Shown: positions 1-9,102, counted from the stretch's first letter. The stretch is 64,000 nucleotides of DNA from [Streptosporangium] indianense (GCF_021474405.1 NZ_JAKEIO010000013.1:1-64000); one strand, 5' to 3'. Program-made: numbers and translations. Notes: generated from the letters alone by a model not told the origin.

Positions 1-1
1 G

Positions 2-125
2 CCCCGACCCACCCCCGAGGGGTAGGCCGGACACCCACTGCTGCACCCCGACCCAACCCCCGCGGGGTGGGCCGGACACCCACTGCTGCACCCCGACCCA
101 ACCCCCGCGGGGTGGGCCGGACACA
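2..125. repeat. Tandem 45-bp GC-rich repeat, about 2.8 copies
   Basis: Units begin at 2 (44 bp), 46 (45 bp) and 91 (partial). Each contains the dyad CCCCGCGGGG flanked by CCC and GGG, so each copy can form a hairpin. The array continues to the window edge, so its full size is unknown. No open frame of interest covers it. It may be a stacked terminator or a local slippage product. Confidence 0.75.
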
Positions 126-130
126 CCGAG

Positions 131-168
131 GCGCGGCGTCCACCCCGTCGTGGGGTGGGCGCCGCGCC
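131..168. terminator. Hairpin terminator downstream of accA2
   Basis: There is a near-perfect inverted repeat: GCGCGGCG (131-138), CCACCCC (140-146), a five-base loop, GGGGTGG (152-158) and CGCCGCGC (160-167). It lies just beyond the accA2 stop, reading leftwards. There is no U-tract, which is common for Streptomyces terminators. Confidence 0.6.
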
Positions 169-181
169 AGGAGTGGGGGCG

Positions 182-1957
182 TCAGTCCTTGATCTCGCAG
201 ATGGCCGCGCCCGACGTCACCGACGCGCCGATCTCCGCGCTCAGGCCCTTGATCGTGCCCGAGCGGTGCGCGTTCAGGGGCTGTTCCATCTTCATGGCCT
301 CCAGGACGACGACCAGGTCGCCCTCCTTGACCTCCTGGCCCTCCTCGACGGCGACCTTGACGATGGTGCCCTGCATCGGAGAGGCGAGGGTGTCACCGGA
401 CGCCACCGGGCCCGACTTCTTCGCCGCGCGGCGCTTCGGCTTGGCGCCCGCCGCGAGACCCGTACGGGCCAGGGACATGCCCAGCGACGACGGCAGGGAG
501 ACCTCGAGGCGCTTGCCGCCGACCTCGACGACGACCGTCTCGCGGCCCGGCTCCTCATCCGCGTCCGCACCGTCCGCCGGCGCGGCGAACGGCTTGATCT
601 CGTTGACGAACTCCGTCTCGATCCACCGGGTGTGCACCGTGAACGGGTCGGACGAGTCCGTGAGCTCCGGCGCGAACGCCGGGTCCTTCACCACCGCACG
701 GTGGAACGGGATCGCCGTCGCCATGCCCTCGACCTGGAACTCCTCCAGCGCACGGGCGGCACGCTGCAGCGCCTCCTTGCGGGTGCGGCCGGTGACGATC
801 AGCTTGGCCAGCAGGGAGTCCCAGGCCGGGCCGATGACCGAGCCGGACTCCACGCCCGCGTCCAGACGGACACCCGGGCCGGACGGCGGCGCGAACGACG
901 TGACCGTGCCGGGAGCCGGGAGGAAGTTGCGGCCCGGGTCCTCGCCGTTGATGCGGAACTCGAAGGAGTGACCGCGCAGCTCCGGGTCGCCGTAGCCGAG
1001 CTCCTCGCCGTCGGCGATGCGGAACATCTCGCGCACGAGGTCGATGCCGGCGACCTCCTCGGTGACCGGGTGCTCCACCTGGAGGCGGGTGTTGACCTCG
1101 AGGAAGGAGATCGTGCCGTCGAGGCCCACGAGGAACTCGACCGTGCCGGCGCCGACGTAGCCGGCCTCCTTGAGGATCGCCTTGGAGGCGGAGTACAGCT
1201 CCTCCCGCTGCGCGTCGGACAGGAACGGCGCCGGGGCCTCCTCCACCAGCTTCTGGTGGCGGCGCTGCAACGAGCAGTCACGGGTGGAGACGACGACCAC
1301 GTTGCCGTGCTGGTCGGCCAGGCACTGGGTCTCCACGTGCCGCGGCTTGTCCAGGTAACGCTCGACGAAGCACTCGCCCCGTCCGAAGGCGGCGACGGCC
1401 TCACGGACCGCCGAGTCGTACAGCTCCGGCACCTCTTCGAGGGTGCGGGCGACCTTCAGACCGCGACCGCCACCACCGAAGGCGGCCTTGATCGCGATCG
1501 GCAGGCCGTGCTGCTCGGCGAACGCGACGACCTCGTCGGCACCGGACACCGGGTCGGGCGTGCCGGCCACCAGCGGGGCACCCGCGCGCTGCGCGATGTG
1601 CCGGGCGGCGACCTTGTCGCCGAGGTCGCGGATCGCCTGCGGCGGCGGGCCGATCCAGATCAGGCCCGCGTCCAGGACCGCCTGCGCGAACTCCGCGTTC
1701 TCGGAGAGGAAGCCGTAGCCGGGGTGGATCGCGTCCGCGCCCGACTCACGGGCGGCGCCCAGCACCTTCTCGATGTCGAGGTAGCTGGTGCCCGGCGTGT
1801 CACCGCCCAGGGCGAACGCCTCATCCGCGGCGCGGACATGCAGAGCGTCCCGGTCCGGGTCGGCGTATACGGCCACGCTCGCGATACCGGCATCCCGGCA
1901 GGCCCGGGCCACGCGGACAGCGATTTCGCCACGGTTGGCGATGAGCACCTTGCGCAC
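182..1957 (-). CDS. accA2: Acyl-CoA carboxylase alpha subunit (biotin carboxylase plus biotin carboxyl carrier)
   Basis: This 591-residue protein carries the ATP-dependent biotin carboxylase at the N-terminus and a biotinyl carrier domain at the C-terminus. It supplies carboxybiotin to acetyl- and propionyl-CoA carboxylases. It begins with the biotin carboxylase signature [15 protein letters not shown], has the glycine-rich ATP loop FGGGGRGLK in the ATP-grasp region, and ends with the biotinylation motif EAMKM. I chose the GTG at 1957 because AAGGAGG lies 10 bases upstream and the family starts at this residue. An in-frame ATG at 2092 would add 45 unrelated residues. The cognate PccB and epsilon subunits and biotin ligase lie 2-4 kb away. 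Its length matches Streptomyces AccA2. Confidence 0.95.
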   Translation of the reverse strand: MRKVLIANRGEIAVRVARACRDAGIASVAVYADPDRDALHVRAADEAFALGGDTPGTSYLDIEKVLGAARESGADAIHPGYGFLSENAEFAQAVLDAGLIWIGPPPQAIRDLGDKVAARHIAQRAGAPLVAGTPDPVSGADEVVAFAEQHGLPIAIKAAFGGGGRGLKVARTLEEVPELYDSAVREAVAAFGRGECFVERYLDKPRHVETQCLADQHGNVVVVSTRDCSLQRRHQKLVEEAPAPFLSDAQREELYSASKAILKEAGYVGAGTVEFLVGLDGTISFLEVNTRLQVEHPVTEEVAGIDLVREMFRIADGEELGYGDPELRGHSFEFRINGEDPGRNFLPAPGTVTSFAPPSGPGVRLDAGVESGSVIGPAWDSLLAKLIVTGRTRKEALQRAARALEEFQVEGMATAIPFHRAVVKDPAFAPELTDSSDPFTVHTRWIETEFVNEIKPFAAPADGADADEEPGRETVVVEVGGKRLEVSLPSSLGMSLARTGLAAGAKPKRRAAKKSGPVASGDTLASPMQGTIVKVAVEEGQEVKEGDLVVVLEAMKMEQPLNAHRSGTIKGLSAEIGASVTSGAAICEIKD

Positions 1958-2295
1958 GATTGAGGCTCCCTCCTTGAAACAAGCCGAGTTTAGGGACAGC
2001 CGACACGACACTTCGACCCGTCCACAGTGGTGAGCTTGCCCACACGGAGCGTGATGCGTGGCTAGCTCGACCCGCGAAATCCCTTGTCGCACCGCGGTAC
2101 GCAGTACTCCTTCGGGAAACCCTAGCCGTCCCCTGTGGTCAAGGTCTCTGTCATCACGTGCTGCGGGCCACTCGGTTTCTTTGTCGAGTCCCTACGAATG
2201 GCCCAATGATTCTTTGCCCGCTGCCGGACCCTTGTCCCCCGGTTTACCGGTTAGTAGCGTTCACGGTGTCTTCGTGAGGGAAGAGGGTGGGCCCG
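1958..2295. promoter_or_regulatory. Divergent intergenic region accA2 / small membrane protein
   Basis: This gap of about 340 bases has no gene and must hold the promoters of both divergent genes. The imperfect dyad TTTACCGGTTAGTA at 2243-2256 lies about 40 bases ahead of the rightward start and could be an operator or part of its promoter. The accA2 leader ends in a strong ribosome binding site (1968-1975). No riboswitch-like structure was recognised. Confidence 0.4.
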
Positions 2296-2772
2296 GTGAT
2301 ACGCAGGCCGGTGGCGTGGGTCGTGGCGGTGCTGCTGTTCGCCGAGGCGTTCGGCGTCGCGGCGCTCAACTGGTTCCTGGGGGTCGTCGTCGACCGGCAG
2401 GACATGTCACTGGCCGGCCTGGACCCGCACATGATGTCGGTCTCGTCGAAGATCGGCGGGATCGCCTTCGGCCTCTACTTCGCCCTGTGCGGCCTGGTCG
2501 CCCTGCTGGTGGCGCTGCGGGACCGGCCGCCGGCGGGCTTCGGACGCGTGCTGCTGATCAGCGCGGCGGTCGTGCACGGCGTGCTGGGCGCGTTCACCTG
2601 GGGGCTCGTCGGCTGGCCGGCGTTCCTGTTCATGGTGCTGGTGCTCGCCCTGATCGTGCTGCTGCTGATGACGTACGACCGTCCGGGGGAACCCGCCGAC
2701 GCAGTGCCCGGGGGCGGGAAGAGCGGCGACGGGCCCCCGGTCAGCGCTCCGCCGGCGCCCACAGCTCCGTGA
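2296..2772 (+). CDS. Small four-helix membrane protein of unknown function
   Basis: This 158-residue protein has four predicted membrane helices: [18 protein letters not shown], a helix around [36 protein letters not shown], and [18 protein letters not shown]. It ends in a Gly/Pro-rich cytoplasmic tail. It sits in the same place as a conserved hypothetical gene between accA2 and maf in other Streptomyces. I chose the GTG at 2296 because GAGGG lies 8 bases upstream; GTG 2287 is an alternative but overlaps that site. Its end overlaps the 3' end of maf, transcribed convergently, by 32 bases. The function is unknown. Confidence 0.8.
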   Translation: MIRRPVAWVVAVLLFAEAFGVAALNWFLGVVVDRQDMSLAGLDPHMMSVSSKIGGIAFGLYFALCGLVALLVALRDRPPAGFGRVLLISAAVVHGVLGAFTWGLVGWPAFLFMVLVLALIVLLLMTYDRPGEPADAVPGGGKSGDGPPVSAPPAPTAP

Positions 2773-3361
2773 TGCCGACGCCCAGGTCGGCCAGCAGCCG
2801 CCGCAGGAGCGGGAGACTGAGGCCGATGACGTTGCCGTGGTCGCCGTCGATGCCGTCGATGAACGGGGCGGAACGGCCGTCCAGGGTGAACGCCCCGGCG
2901 ACGTAGAGGGGTTCGCCGGAGGCCACGTAGGCGGCGATCTCCTCGTCGGAGGGGTCGCCGAAGTGCACGACCGTGGACGCGACGGCGGAGACATACCGGC
3001 TGGTGAGTGTGTCGTAGACGCAGTGGCCGGTCTGGAGGGTGCCGGCGCGGCCGCGCATCGACTTCCAGCGGGCGGTGGCCTCCTCGGCGTCCGCGGGCTT
3101 GCCGAGGGCCTGGCCGTCCAGGTCGAGTACCGAGTCGCAGCCGATCACGAGCGCGCCCTTGACGTCCGGACGGGCCGCCACGACGGAGGCCTTCGCCTCG
3201 GCCAGGGCCAGCGCCAGTTCGGCGGGGGTGGGAGCGGTGACGGCGTCCTCGTCGACGCCGCTCACGACCACCTCGGGGGTGAGCCCGGCCTGACGGAGCA
3301 GTCCGAGCCGGGCGGGGGACTGGGAGGCGAGGACGAGTCGGCGGCGCGGCTGATCTGTCAT
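2741..3361 (-). CDS. maf: Maf-family nucleotide pyrophosphatase
   Basis: This 206-residue protein belongs to the Maf/YhdE/YceF family, which hydrolyses non-canonical or canonical NTPs to NMPs (house-cleaning, septum-associated). Visible motifs are the N-terminal [14 protein letters not shown] (S/T-x-R-R-like substrate loop), [18 protein letters not shown] with the metal-binding Asp, and the C-terminal [12 protein letters not shown] placed the start at ATG 3361, right before the family's LVLASxSP strand; an upstream ATG would add 12 basic residues. It lies 32 bases downstream of the mmpB-like gene, so the two probably share a transcript. Confidence 0.93.
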   Translation of the reverse strand: MTDQPRRRLVLASQSPARLGLLRQAGLTPEVVVSGVDEDAVTAPTPAELALALAEAKASVVAARPDVKGALVIGCDSVLDLDGQALGKPADAEEATARWKSMRGRAGTLQTGHCVYDTLTSRYVSAVASTVVHFGDPSDEEIAAYVASGEPLYVAGAFTLDGRSAPFIDGIDGDHGNVIGLSLPLLRRLLADLGVGITELWAPAER

Positions 3362-3393
3362 GCGTTCAGCGTATCGGCGTCGCCCGGCGCGTC

Positions 3394-3522
3394 TCACCTC
3401 ACGCCGATCACGATCATCACCAGCACCATGGCCAAGGCCAGGAGAACGCTCAGCCGCCGCAGCATGTCCTGCATGTCACGCAGTTCTTCGGGCGGTTCGT
3501 TCTCGGGGTCGGACCACAGCAT
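3394..3522 (-). CDS. mmpB: 42-residue single-pass membrane protein, MmpB-like
   Basis: This is a very short gene: ATG 3522 to TGA 3394, giving 42 residues. The acidic N-terminus [14 protein letters not shown] is followed by an amphipathic stretch ([10 protein letters not shown]) and one membrane helix ([18 protein letters not shown]). Streptomyces genomes carry a conserved peptide of this kind between maf and the acyl-CoA carboxylase epsilon gene, annotated as morphogenic membrane protein MmpB; I assign it from memory of that family plus gene order. It is followed after 32 bases by maf. A nested palindrome lies 25-64 bases upstream of its start and probably regulates it. Confidence 0.8.
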   Translation of the reverse strand: MLWSDPENEPPEELRDMQDMLRRLSVLLALAMVLVMIVIGVR

Positions 3523-3546
3523 GCCACCAGCGTGCGGCCTGGCAGG

Positions 3547-3586
3547 GCGGGGCGCCTGAGTAGCGGTACTCAAATCGGCGCCCCGC
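3547..3586. promoter_or_regulatory. Nested palindrome upstream of mmpB-like gene
   Basis: An outer 10-bp perfect inverted repeat, GCGGGGCGCC (3547-3556) and GGCGCCCCGC (3577-3586), encloses an inner perfect dyad, TGAGTA-GCGG-TACTCA (3557-3572). It lies between the end of the pccB-pccE unit and the mmpB start. It fits either an operator for a dimeric regulator of mmpB-maf or part of a terminator. The AT-richer inner dyad favours a protein binding site. Confidence 0.55.
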
Positions 3587-3587
3587 G

Positions 3588-3643
3588 TCGTTCCACCGTG
3601 CGCGGTTCCCCGCGACTCGTTCCACCCTGCGCGGTTCCCCGCG
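3588..3643. repeat. Two 27-bp direct repeats containing a GCGCGG-CCGCGC hairpin
   Basis: The copies at 3588-3614 and 3617-3643 differ at one base and are separated by two bases. Each carries GCGCGGTTCCCCGCG, a motif I have seen scattered widely between genes in Streptomyces. The position just after the pccE stop suggests transcription termination. Confidence 0.6.
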
Positions 3644-3660
3644 CCTTCGGGACGGGAGCT

Positions 3661-3870
3661 CTAGGCCGGCCAGTAGGTGCGGCCCCAGGCCGACGGCCCC
3701 GGCTGGGGCAGGCGGTGGGCGGCGATGCGGGACGGGTCGGACCAGGAATCGCGGGGGGCCGGCGCGCCGGGCGGGACGGCTGCCGCCGCCGCGGCGCGGG
3801 CCCTGACCACCGCCAGGGCGGCGGCCAGCTCCTCCGGGGTCGGGTTGCCCCGTACGACCTTGATCGTCAT
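3661..3870 (-). CDS. pccE: Acyl-CoA carboxylase epsilon subunit
   Basis: This 69-residue protein is the small actinobacterial epsilon subunit that stabilises the PccB carboxyltransferase hexamer and raises its activity. It opens with MTIKVVRGNPTPEELAALLAV-type sequence (here AAALAVVRAR), the signature of the AccE/PccE family, followed by an Ala-rich linker and the C-terminal DSWSDPSRIAAHRLP motif. The start at ATG 3870 matches the family N-terminus and lies 25 bases after the pccB stop, so the two are co-transcribed. A longer in-frame start at 3975 would overlap pccB and is rejected. Confidence 0.93.
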   Translation of the reverse strand: MTIKVVRGNPTPEELAAALAVVRARAAAAAAVPPGAPAPRDSWSDPSRIAAHRLPQPGPSAWGRTYWPA

Positions 3871-3895
3871 GTGGGCCTCCTGGGCTCGCTGCGGG

Positions 3896-5500
3896 CTAGA
3901 GGGGGATGTTGCCGTGCTTCTTCGGAGGCAGGGATTCCCGCTTCGTACGCAGTTGACGCAGACCCCGCACGACATGCCGACGGGTCTCGGACGGCATGAT
4001 CACGGCGTCGATGTAGCCGCGCTCGGCCGCGACGTAGGGGTTGAGGAGGGCGTCCTCGTACTCCTGGATCAGCCGGGCCCGGACCGCCTCCAGGTCCTCG
4101 CCGTTCGCCTCGGCCTCGGCGAGCGTGCGGCGGTGCAGGATGTTGACCGCGCCCTGGGCGCCCATCACCGCGATCTGGGCGGTGGGCCAGGCGAGGTTGA
4201 GGTCGGCACCGAGGTGCTTGGAGCCCATGACGTCGTAGGCGCCGCCGAAGGCCTTGCGGGTGATGATCGTGATCAGCGGGACGGTCGCCTCGGCGTAGGC
4301 GTAGATCAGCTTGGCGCCGCGGCGGATGATGCCGTCGTGCTCCTGGTCGACGCCGGGCAGGAAGCCGGGCACGTCGACGAACGTGATCACCGGGACGTTG
4401 AAGGCGTCGCAGGTGCGCACGAAGCGGGCGGCCTTCTCGCTGGCCTTGATGTCCAGGCACCCGGCGAGCTGCGTCGGCTGGTTGGCGATGATGCCGACCG
4501 GGTGGCCCTCGACCCTGCCGAAGCCGGTGACGATGTTCGGCGCGTACAGCGGCTGCGTCTCGAAGAACTCGGCGTCGTCCAGGACGTGCTCGATCACCGT
4601 GTGCATGTCGTACGGCTGGTTCGCGCTGTCCGGGACGATCACGTCCAGCTCGCGGTCCTCGTCGCCGACCTCCAGATCGGCCTCCTCGGGGAAGACCGGC
4701 GCCTCGGAGAGGTTGTTGGACGGCAGGTAGGACAGAAGCTGCTTGATGTACTCGATGGCGTCCTTCTCGTCGCCCGCCATGTGGTGGGCGACGCCGGAGG
4801 TCGCGTTGTGGGTCCGGGCGCCGCCCAGCTCCTCGAAGCCGACGTCCTCGCCGGTGACGGTCTTGATGACGTCGGGGCCGGTGATGAACATGTGCGAGGT
4901 CTGGTCGACCATGACCGTGAAGTCGGTGATGGCCGGGGAGTAGACCGCGCCGCCCGCGCACGGCCCGACGACCAGGCTGATCTGCGGGATGACGCCCGAG
5001 GCGTGGGTGTTGCGGCGGAAGATCTCGCCGTAGGCGCCGAGCGAGGCGACGCCCTCCTGGATCCTGGCGCCGCCGGAGTCGTTGATGCCGATGACCGGGC
5101 AGCCGGTCTTCAGCGCGAAGTCCATGACCTTGACGATCTTCTGGCCGTAGACCTCGCCCAGCGCTCCGCCGAAGACGGTGAAGTCCTGGGAGAACACGGC
5201 GACCGGGCGGCCGTCGACGGTGCCGTACCCGGTGACGACGCCGTCGCCGTACGGGCGGTTCTTGTCGAGGCCGAAGTTCGTGGAGCGGTGCCGGGCGAAC
5301 TCGTCGAGTTCGACGAAGGAGCCCTCGTCGAGGAGGAGATCGATCCGCTCACGGGCCGTCAGTTTGCCCTTGGCGTGCTGCTTTTCGACGGCACGAGCGG
5401 AGCCGGCGTGTGTCGCTTCCTCGATGCGTCGCTTCAGATCCGCGAGCTTGCCCGCGGTCGTGTGAATGTCGGGCTGCTGCTGCTCTTCCGGCTCGGACAT
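3896..5500 (-). CDS. pccB: Propionyl-CoA carboxylase beta subunit (carboxyltransferase)
   Basis: This 534-residue carboxyltransferase transfers CO2 from carboxybiotin on the alpha subunit to propionyl-CoA, giving methylmalonyl-CoA for polyketides and odd-chain metabolism. Both crotonase-fold halves are present, with oxyanion-hole glycines in [11 protein letters not shown] (about 140-150) and [11 protein letters not shown] (179-189). In the second half, [11 protein letters not shown] places Asp at 423, the residue that in S. coelicolor PccB (Asp422) sets propionyl over acetyl preference. Sequence and length agree closely with that protein. The gene is divergent from birA, with 110 bases between starts, and pccE follows directly. 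Confidence 0.96.
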   Translation of the reverse strand: MSEPEEQQQPDIHTTAGKLADLKRRIEEATHAGSARAVEKQHAKGKLTARERIDLLLDEGSFVELDEFARHRSTNFGLDKNRPYGDGVVTGYGTVDGRPVAVFSQDFTVFGGALGEVYGQKIVKVMDFALKTGCPVIGINDSGGARIQEGVASLGAYGEIFRRNTHASGVIPQISLVVGPCAGGAVYSPAITDFTVMVDQTSHMFITGPDVIKTVTGEDVGFEELGGARTHNATSGVAHHMAGDEKDAIEYIKQLLSYLPSNNLSEAPVFPEEADLEVGDEDRELDVIVPDSANQPYDMHTVIEHVLDDAEFFETQPLYAPNIVTGFGRVEGHPVGIIANQPTQLAGCLDIKASEKAARFVRTCDAFNVPVITFVDVPGFLPGVDQEHDGIIRRGAKLIYAYAEATVPLITIITRKAFGGAYDVMGSKHLGADLNLAWPTAQIAVMGAQGAVNILHRRTLAEAEANGEDLEAVRARLIQEYEDALLNPYVAAERGYIDAVIMPSETRRHVVRGLRQLRTKRESLPPKKHGNIPL

Positions 5501-5610
5501 CGGGATGCGGCTCCCTGCCTGCTCAAAAGGGGGGACGGTTACTCATCCGTAGACTAGTGGGGTGCCTCCACATCGGCAGTGCGGCGTTTACCACACCTAG
5601 GGTGGCTTGC

Positions 5611-6477
5611 ATGACGCCGCGAGATGCATCAGAGCCCAACGGAAGCCGATGGTCGGACCTGGACCGTCCGCCCCTCAACATCACTGCCCTGCGCCGGGGT
5701 CTGGTGCGGCCGGGAGGGCTGTGGTCGGAGGTGGACGTGGTGCAGCGCACCGGCTCCACGAACTCCGATCTGGTGGCCCGGGCGGCCAAGGGCGAGGTGA
5801 CCGAGGGCGCGGTGCTGGTCGCCGAGGAGCAGACGGCGGGCCGCGGCCGCCTCGATCGCCAGTGGACGGCACCGTCCCGCTCCGGCCTCTTCTTCTCCGT
5901 CCTGCTCATGCCCGGCGAGGTGCCGGTGGCGCGGTGGGGCTGGCTGCCGCTGCTCACGGGGGTCGCGGTGGCGACGGGCCTGTCCCGGGCGGCGGGCGTC
6001 GACACGTCCCTGAAGTGGCCGAACGACCTGCTGGTCACGGTGGGCCGCAACGAGCGCAAGGCCGGCGGGATCCTGGCCGAGCGGGCCGGTGACGGCGGGG
6101 TGGTCATCGGGGTCGGCGTCAATGTCTCCCTGCGGGAGGACGAGCTGCCCGTACCGACGGCCGGATCGCTGGCACTGGCCGGGGCGGTGAGCACGGACCG
6201 GGATCCACTGCTGCGGGGAATGCTGCGCTCCCTGGAGGACTGGTACGGCAGGTGGCGTGCGGCCGGGGGCGACGCCGGAGCGTGTGGGTTGCACGAGGCA
6301 TATGCGGCGGGGTGCGCGACGCTCGGCCGGGAGGTGCGGGCGGAGTTGCCGGGGGACCGGGCGATCGTGGGGGAGGCCGTCGCGGTGGACGGGGACGGGC
6401 GGTTGGTGCTGGCGACGGAGGCGGGCGTGCAGGAGCCGGTCGGGGCCGGGGACATCGTTCATCTGCGGCCGGCGTGA
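5611..6477 (+). CDS. birA: Biotin--[acetyl-CoA carboxylase] ligase
   Basis: This 288-residue ligase activates biotin as biotinyl-AMP and attaches it to the Lys of the carrier domain in AccA-type proteins. Visible are the biotinyl-AMP loop QTAGRGR (74-80), KWPND (135-139), and KAGGILAE with GVGVNV downstream. There is no N-terminal winged-helix repressor domain, so it is a monofunctional enzyme rather than an E. coli-type BirA repressor. The C-terminal SH3-like domain is present. I chose ATG 5611; an upstream in-frame start at 5410 would run into pccB on the other strand. Its pairing with the acyl-CoA carboxylase operon matches its substrate. Confidence 0.95.
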   Translation: MTPRDASEPNGSRWSDLDRPPLNITALRRGLVRPGGLWSEVDVVQRTGSTNSDLVARAAKGEVTEGAVLVAEEQTAGRGRLDRQWTAPSRSGLFFSVLLMPGEVPVARWGWLPLLTGVAVATGLSRAAGVDTSLKWPNDLLVTVGRNERKAGGILAERAGDGGVVIGVGVNVSLREDELPVPTAGSLALAGAVSTDRDPLLRGMLRSLEDWYGRWRAAGGDAGACGLHEAYAAGCATLGREVRAELPGDRAIVGEAVAVDGDGRLVLATEAGVQEPVGAGDIVHLRPA

Positions 6478-6848
6478 GCCGAGGCCGGGTGGCACCGTGA
6501 CCCGGCGGAGCGGGGTGCCGCCGCTGCGCCCACCCTCCCCCGAGCTTTCGGCTTCGCTGGGGCAGGGAGCCCCATCGCCCCTGGCGGCACGCATGCCCGC
6601 AGCTTGGGCGTGAATCGGCGGCTTCGGACTCACCAGCCCGTCCGGCGGTTGAGGACGAGGCCGTTCAGGCCGATCGGGGGCCCAGGAGGCGGAGCCCCCT
6701 GGGGGCAGCGGCAGAGACGCCGGGTTCCTGTGCCACCCCGGGAGCCTCACCCCCGTCGGCTGAACCTAACGGAGTGAGCTGGCGCACACCTGCCGTAGAG
6801 TTGAGGCCGGTCGATACATGACCGTGACAGATCGGAAGGGCAACACGC
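6478..6848. repeat. Intergenic spacer with Streptomyces dispersed palindromic repeat
   Basis: No gene was found in this 370-base gap. Its middle (about 6530-6730) contains sequence I recall as a dispersed Streptomyces intergenic element (core CCGTCCGGCGGTTGAGGACG), with the hairpin CCCAGG (6681-6686) / CCTGGG (6698-6703) inside GGGGGC/GCCCCC arms. It probably terminates birA transcripts. The cya promoter should lie at 6760-6830. Confidence 0.5.
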
Positions 6849-7955
6849 GTGACCGTCGACGACTCGGGTTCCGGCGAGGACGCGCAGGGCGCCGACTCCG
6901 GCGAGGATCCGCTCGCCCTGCGCCTCGAAGGGCTCATCCTGGGCGCCGAGCGCCGCTACACCCCGTTTCAGGCGGCCCGCAGCGCCGGTGTCTCCATGGA
7001 ACTGGCCTCCCGCTTCTGGCGTGCCATGGGCTTCGCCGACATAGGCCAGGCCAAGGCCCTCACGGAGGCCGACGTCCTCGCGCTGCGACGCCTGGCCGGT
7101 CTGGTGGAGGCGGGGCTGCTGAGCGAGGCCATGGCCGTCCAGGTGGCCCGGTCCACGGGGCAGACCACCGCGCGGCTCGCCGAGTGGCAGATCGACTCCT
7201 TCCTGGAGGGGCTGACCGAGCCGCCCGAGCCGGGCATGACCCGCACCGAGGTGACGTACCCGATCGTCGAGCTGCTCCTGCCCGAGCTTCAGGAGTTCCT
7301 CGTCTACGTCTGGCGCCGGCAGCTCGCCGCCTCGGCCGGACGGGTCGTGCAGGCGGCCGACGACGAGGAGATGGTCGACCGGCGGCTGGCCGTGGGCTTC
7401 GCCGACCTGGTCGGGTTCACGCGGCTGACCCGGCGCATGGAGGAGGAGGAGCTCGGCGAGCTGGTCGAGGCCTTCGAGACCACGGCCGCCGACCTGGTGG
7501 CGGCCAACGGCGGTCGGCTGATCAAGACCCTCGGCGACGAGGTGCTCTACGCCGCGGACGACGCGGGCACGGCCGCCGAGATCGCCCTGCGGCTGATCGA
7601 GACGATGGCGCACGACGAGACGATGCCGGAGCTGCGCGTCGGCATGGCGTTCGGCACGGTGACCACCCGTATGGGTGATGTGTTCGGTACGACCGTGAAC
7701 CTGGCCTCCCGGCTGACGTCGATAGCGCCGAAGGACGCCGTGCTGGTCGACACCGCCTTCGCCGAGGAGCTGATCCGCACGCAGGACGCCCCGGCCTCGG
7801 AGGCGGAGGCGGCCGAGGAGGCCGCGGCCGCGGAGAAGGAGGGCGAGGAGCCCCCGGCGTACCGGTTCGGGCTGCAGCCGATGTGGCAGCGGCCGGTGCG
7901 TGGACTGGGCGTCGTGGAGCCGTGGCTGCTCACGCGGCGCGACGGGACGCCGTAG
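6849..7955 (+). CDS. cya: Class III adenylate cyclase
   Basis: This 368-residue cyclase converts ATP to cAMP. Residues 20-165 form an N-terminal helical regulatory domain like that of the mycobacterial pH-sensing cyclase Rv1264. Residues 178-310 form the class III catalytic domain: metal Asp186 (GFADLVGF), adenine-selecting Lys226, metal Asp230 (KTLGDEV), and the transition-state pair Asn284/Arg288 (TVNLASRLT). All key residues are present, so it should be active. An acidic Ala/Glu linker precedes the conserved tail. GTG 6849 is preceded by GGAAGGG at 8 bases. Streptomyces Cya of this type affects germination and development. No membrane helix is seen. Confidence 0.94.
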   Translation: MTVDDSGSGEDAQGADSGEDPLALRLEGLILGAERRYTPFQAARSAGVSMELASRFWRAMGFADIGQAKALTEADVLALRRLAGLVEAGLLSEAMAVQVARSTGQTTARLAEWQIDSFLEGLTEPPEPGMTRTEVTYPIVELLLPELQEFLVYVWRRQLAASAGRVVQAADDEEMVDRRLAVGFADLVGFTRLTRRMEEEELGELVEAFETTAADLVAANGGRLIKTLGDEVLYAADDAGTAAEIALRLIETMAHDETMPELRVGMAFGTVTTRMGDVFGTTVNLASRLTSIAPKDAVLVDTAFAEELIRTQDAPASEAEAAEEAAAAEKEGEEPPAYRFGLQPMWQRPVRGLGVVEPWLLTRRDGTP

Positions 7956-7998
7956 CCGCCCGCCGGGTCCCCTTGCCATAGCGCTGTGCCGCCGCGTG

Positions 7999-8862
7999 TC
8001 AGGGGCGGCCGACCGGCGTGTCCACGCACAGCCCGACGATGGGCACGCACAGACCCGGGTCGTGCGCCGGCTTCTCCGTCTCGGGTGGCGCGGGCGCCGG
8101 GGCCGGTGTGGTCCGGCGTGGCGGTGCGGGGGGAGTGGTGGCCGGGCGTGGGGCGTCGCCGATGCGCGAGGCCGTGGGCGACGGGGCCGGGGTCTGGGCG
8201 TTCGGCGCGTCGGGGATGGTCGTGGCCGCGGGGGCGCCAGGGGCGGCGGTGGTGGCCTTCGCCGGGGCGTCGGCCGTCGTGGACGGCGACGGCCGGGCGC
8301 CCTCGGTGACCGGTGACGGGGTCGGGCCTCCCAGGGTCGTGCGGGACGAGGGACTCGCGACGGGGACGGCCGCAAAGGTGGCGGCGGTCCGGGTGGCGCC
8401 GTCGGTGGCGGTGGAGGCCGGGTCCGGGCGGGGCCCCGCTTCGAGCGGGCCGGCCCCGGCGCCCGGGCCGGAGGTCAGGCGCAGGAGACTCAGAGCGCCG
8501 GCGGCAAGGGCGAGGCCGCCGGTGGCGAGCAGGACCTTGCGGGGGCGGGGCTTACGGTGCCGGCCCCGGCCGCGCGGCGCGAACGGCCCGGTCACGCCCG
8601 GCGCCGACGCCCGAGGCGCGGACGGCTCGCGTCGGTGCGGTGCCGTCGAGTCCTGGCGTGGTGTGGGCTCACGTCGGGGTGATGCGGTACTGCCCTGGTG
8701 GGGTGCGGGTTCGGGCCGGGGCTGTGCCGTGGCGCCTTTGTGGGGCGCGGGGTCTCGTCGGGGCGACGCCGTGGAGTCCTGGCAGGGCGCCGGCTTGCGT
8801 CGGGGCTGTGCCGGGGTGGGCCCGGTGGTCCCTCGTGGCTTTGCCGGCGTGTTCGTCGTCAT
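7999..8862 (-). CDS. Pro/Ala-rich single-pass membrane protein with 14-residue repeats
   Basis: This 287-residue protein is of unknown function. Residues 24-79 consist of four imperfect 14-residue repeats of the form PAPHxGSTASPRRE, coded by a 42-bp repeat. A basic stretch, RGRGRHRKPRPRK, leads into one membrane helix (about 109-128, VLLATGGLALAAGALSLLRL). A long extracellular Pro/Ala/Thr-rich linker follows, and the protein ends with LCVPIVGLCVDTPVG, in which two Cys could form a disulfide. The layout suggests a basic cytoplasmic or surface-reaching tail anchored in the membrane. ATG 8862 is preceded by a GGGAGGG-type site. A conserved hypothetical occurs at this spot in relatives. Confidence 0.75.
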   Translation of the reverse strand: MTTNTPAKPRGTTGPTPAQPRRKPAPCQDSTASPRRDPAPHKGATAQPRPEPAPHQGSTASPRREPTPRQDSTAPHRREPSAPRASAPGVTGPFAPRGRGRHRKPRPRKVLLATGGLALAAGALSLLRLTSGPGAGAGPLEAGPRPDPASTATDGATRTAATFAAVPVASPSSRTTLGGPTPSPVTEGARPSPSTTADAPAKATTAAPGAPAATTIPDAPNAQTPAPSPTASRIGDAPRPATTPPAPPRRTTPAPAPAPPETEKPAHDPGLCVPIVGLCVDTPVGRP

Positions 8863-9076
8863 GGCGGTCCCTCCCCGAGGCGTCCCTCCTCGATGCGTGT
8901 CGATGCGTGTGCTCCCCCTGTGCGCCGTAAGGGACGCACGCTATGCGCTCCCATGGGCGGTTGGGCCGGAGTTGGGGTGATGTCACTCGAACGGGTGGGC
9001 GGGGGTGGTGCGGACCCGGGTGCGTCCGCCCTTTCGCGGGCGGAGCGCGGCTGCGATGATCGAAGCGTCGACCTTG

Positions 9077-9090
9077 TTAACCCGCGTTAA
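9077..9090. promoter_or_regulatory. TTAAC-N4-GTTAA operator-like dyad
   Basis: TTAAC (9077-9081) and GTTAA (9086-9090) form a perfect inverted repeat centred 19-20 bases before the enoyl-CoA hydratase ATG and just ahead of its GGAGGG site. Such AT-rich dyads are unusual in this GC-rich DNA and resemble TetR- or GntR-family operators. The regulator is not adjacent. Confidence 0.45.
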
Positions 9091-9102
9091 CCGGAGGGTG
9101 TC

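Noticed and set aside
155..1963. Long rightward open frame opposite accA2
   Set aside because: The translation is Arg/Ala/Gly-rich low-complexity sequence without a family match, and accA2 on the other strand is certain. Such shadows are normal at this GC content.
5410..5610. Longer N-terminus for birA
   Set aside because: It would overlap pccB on the opposite strand and adds no recognisable domain.
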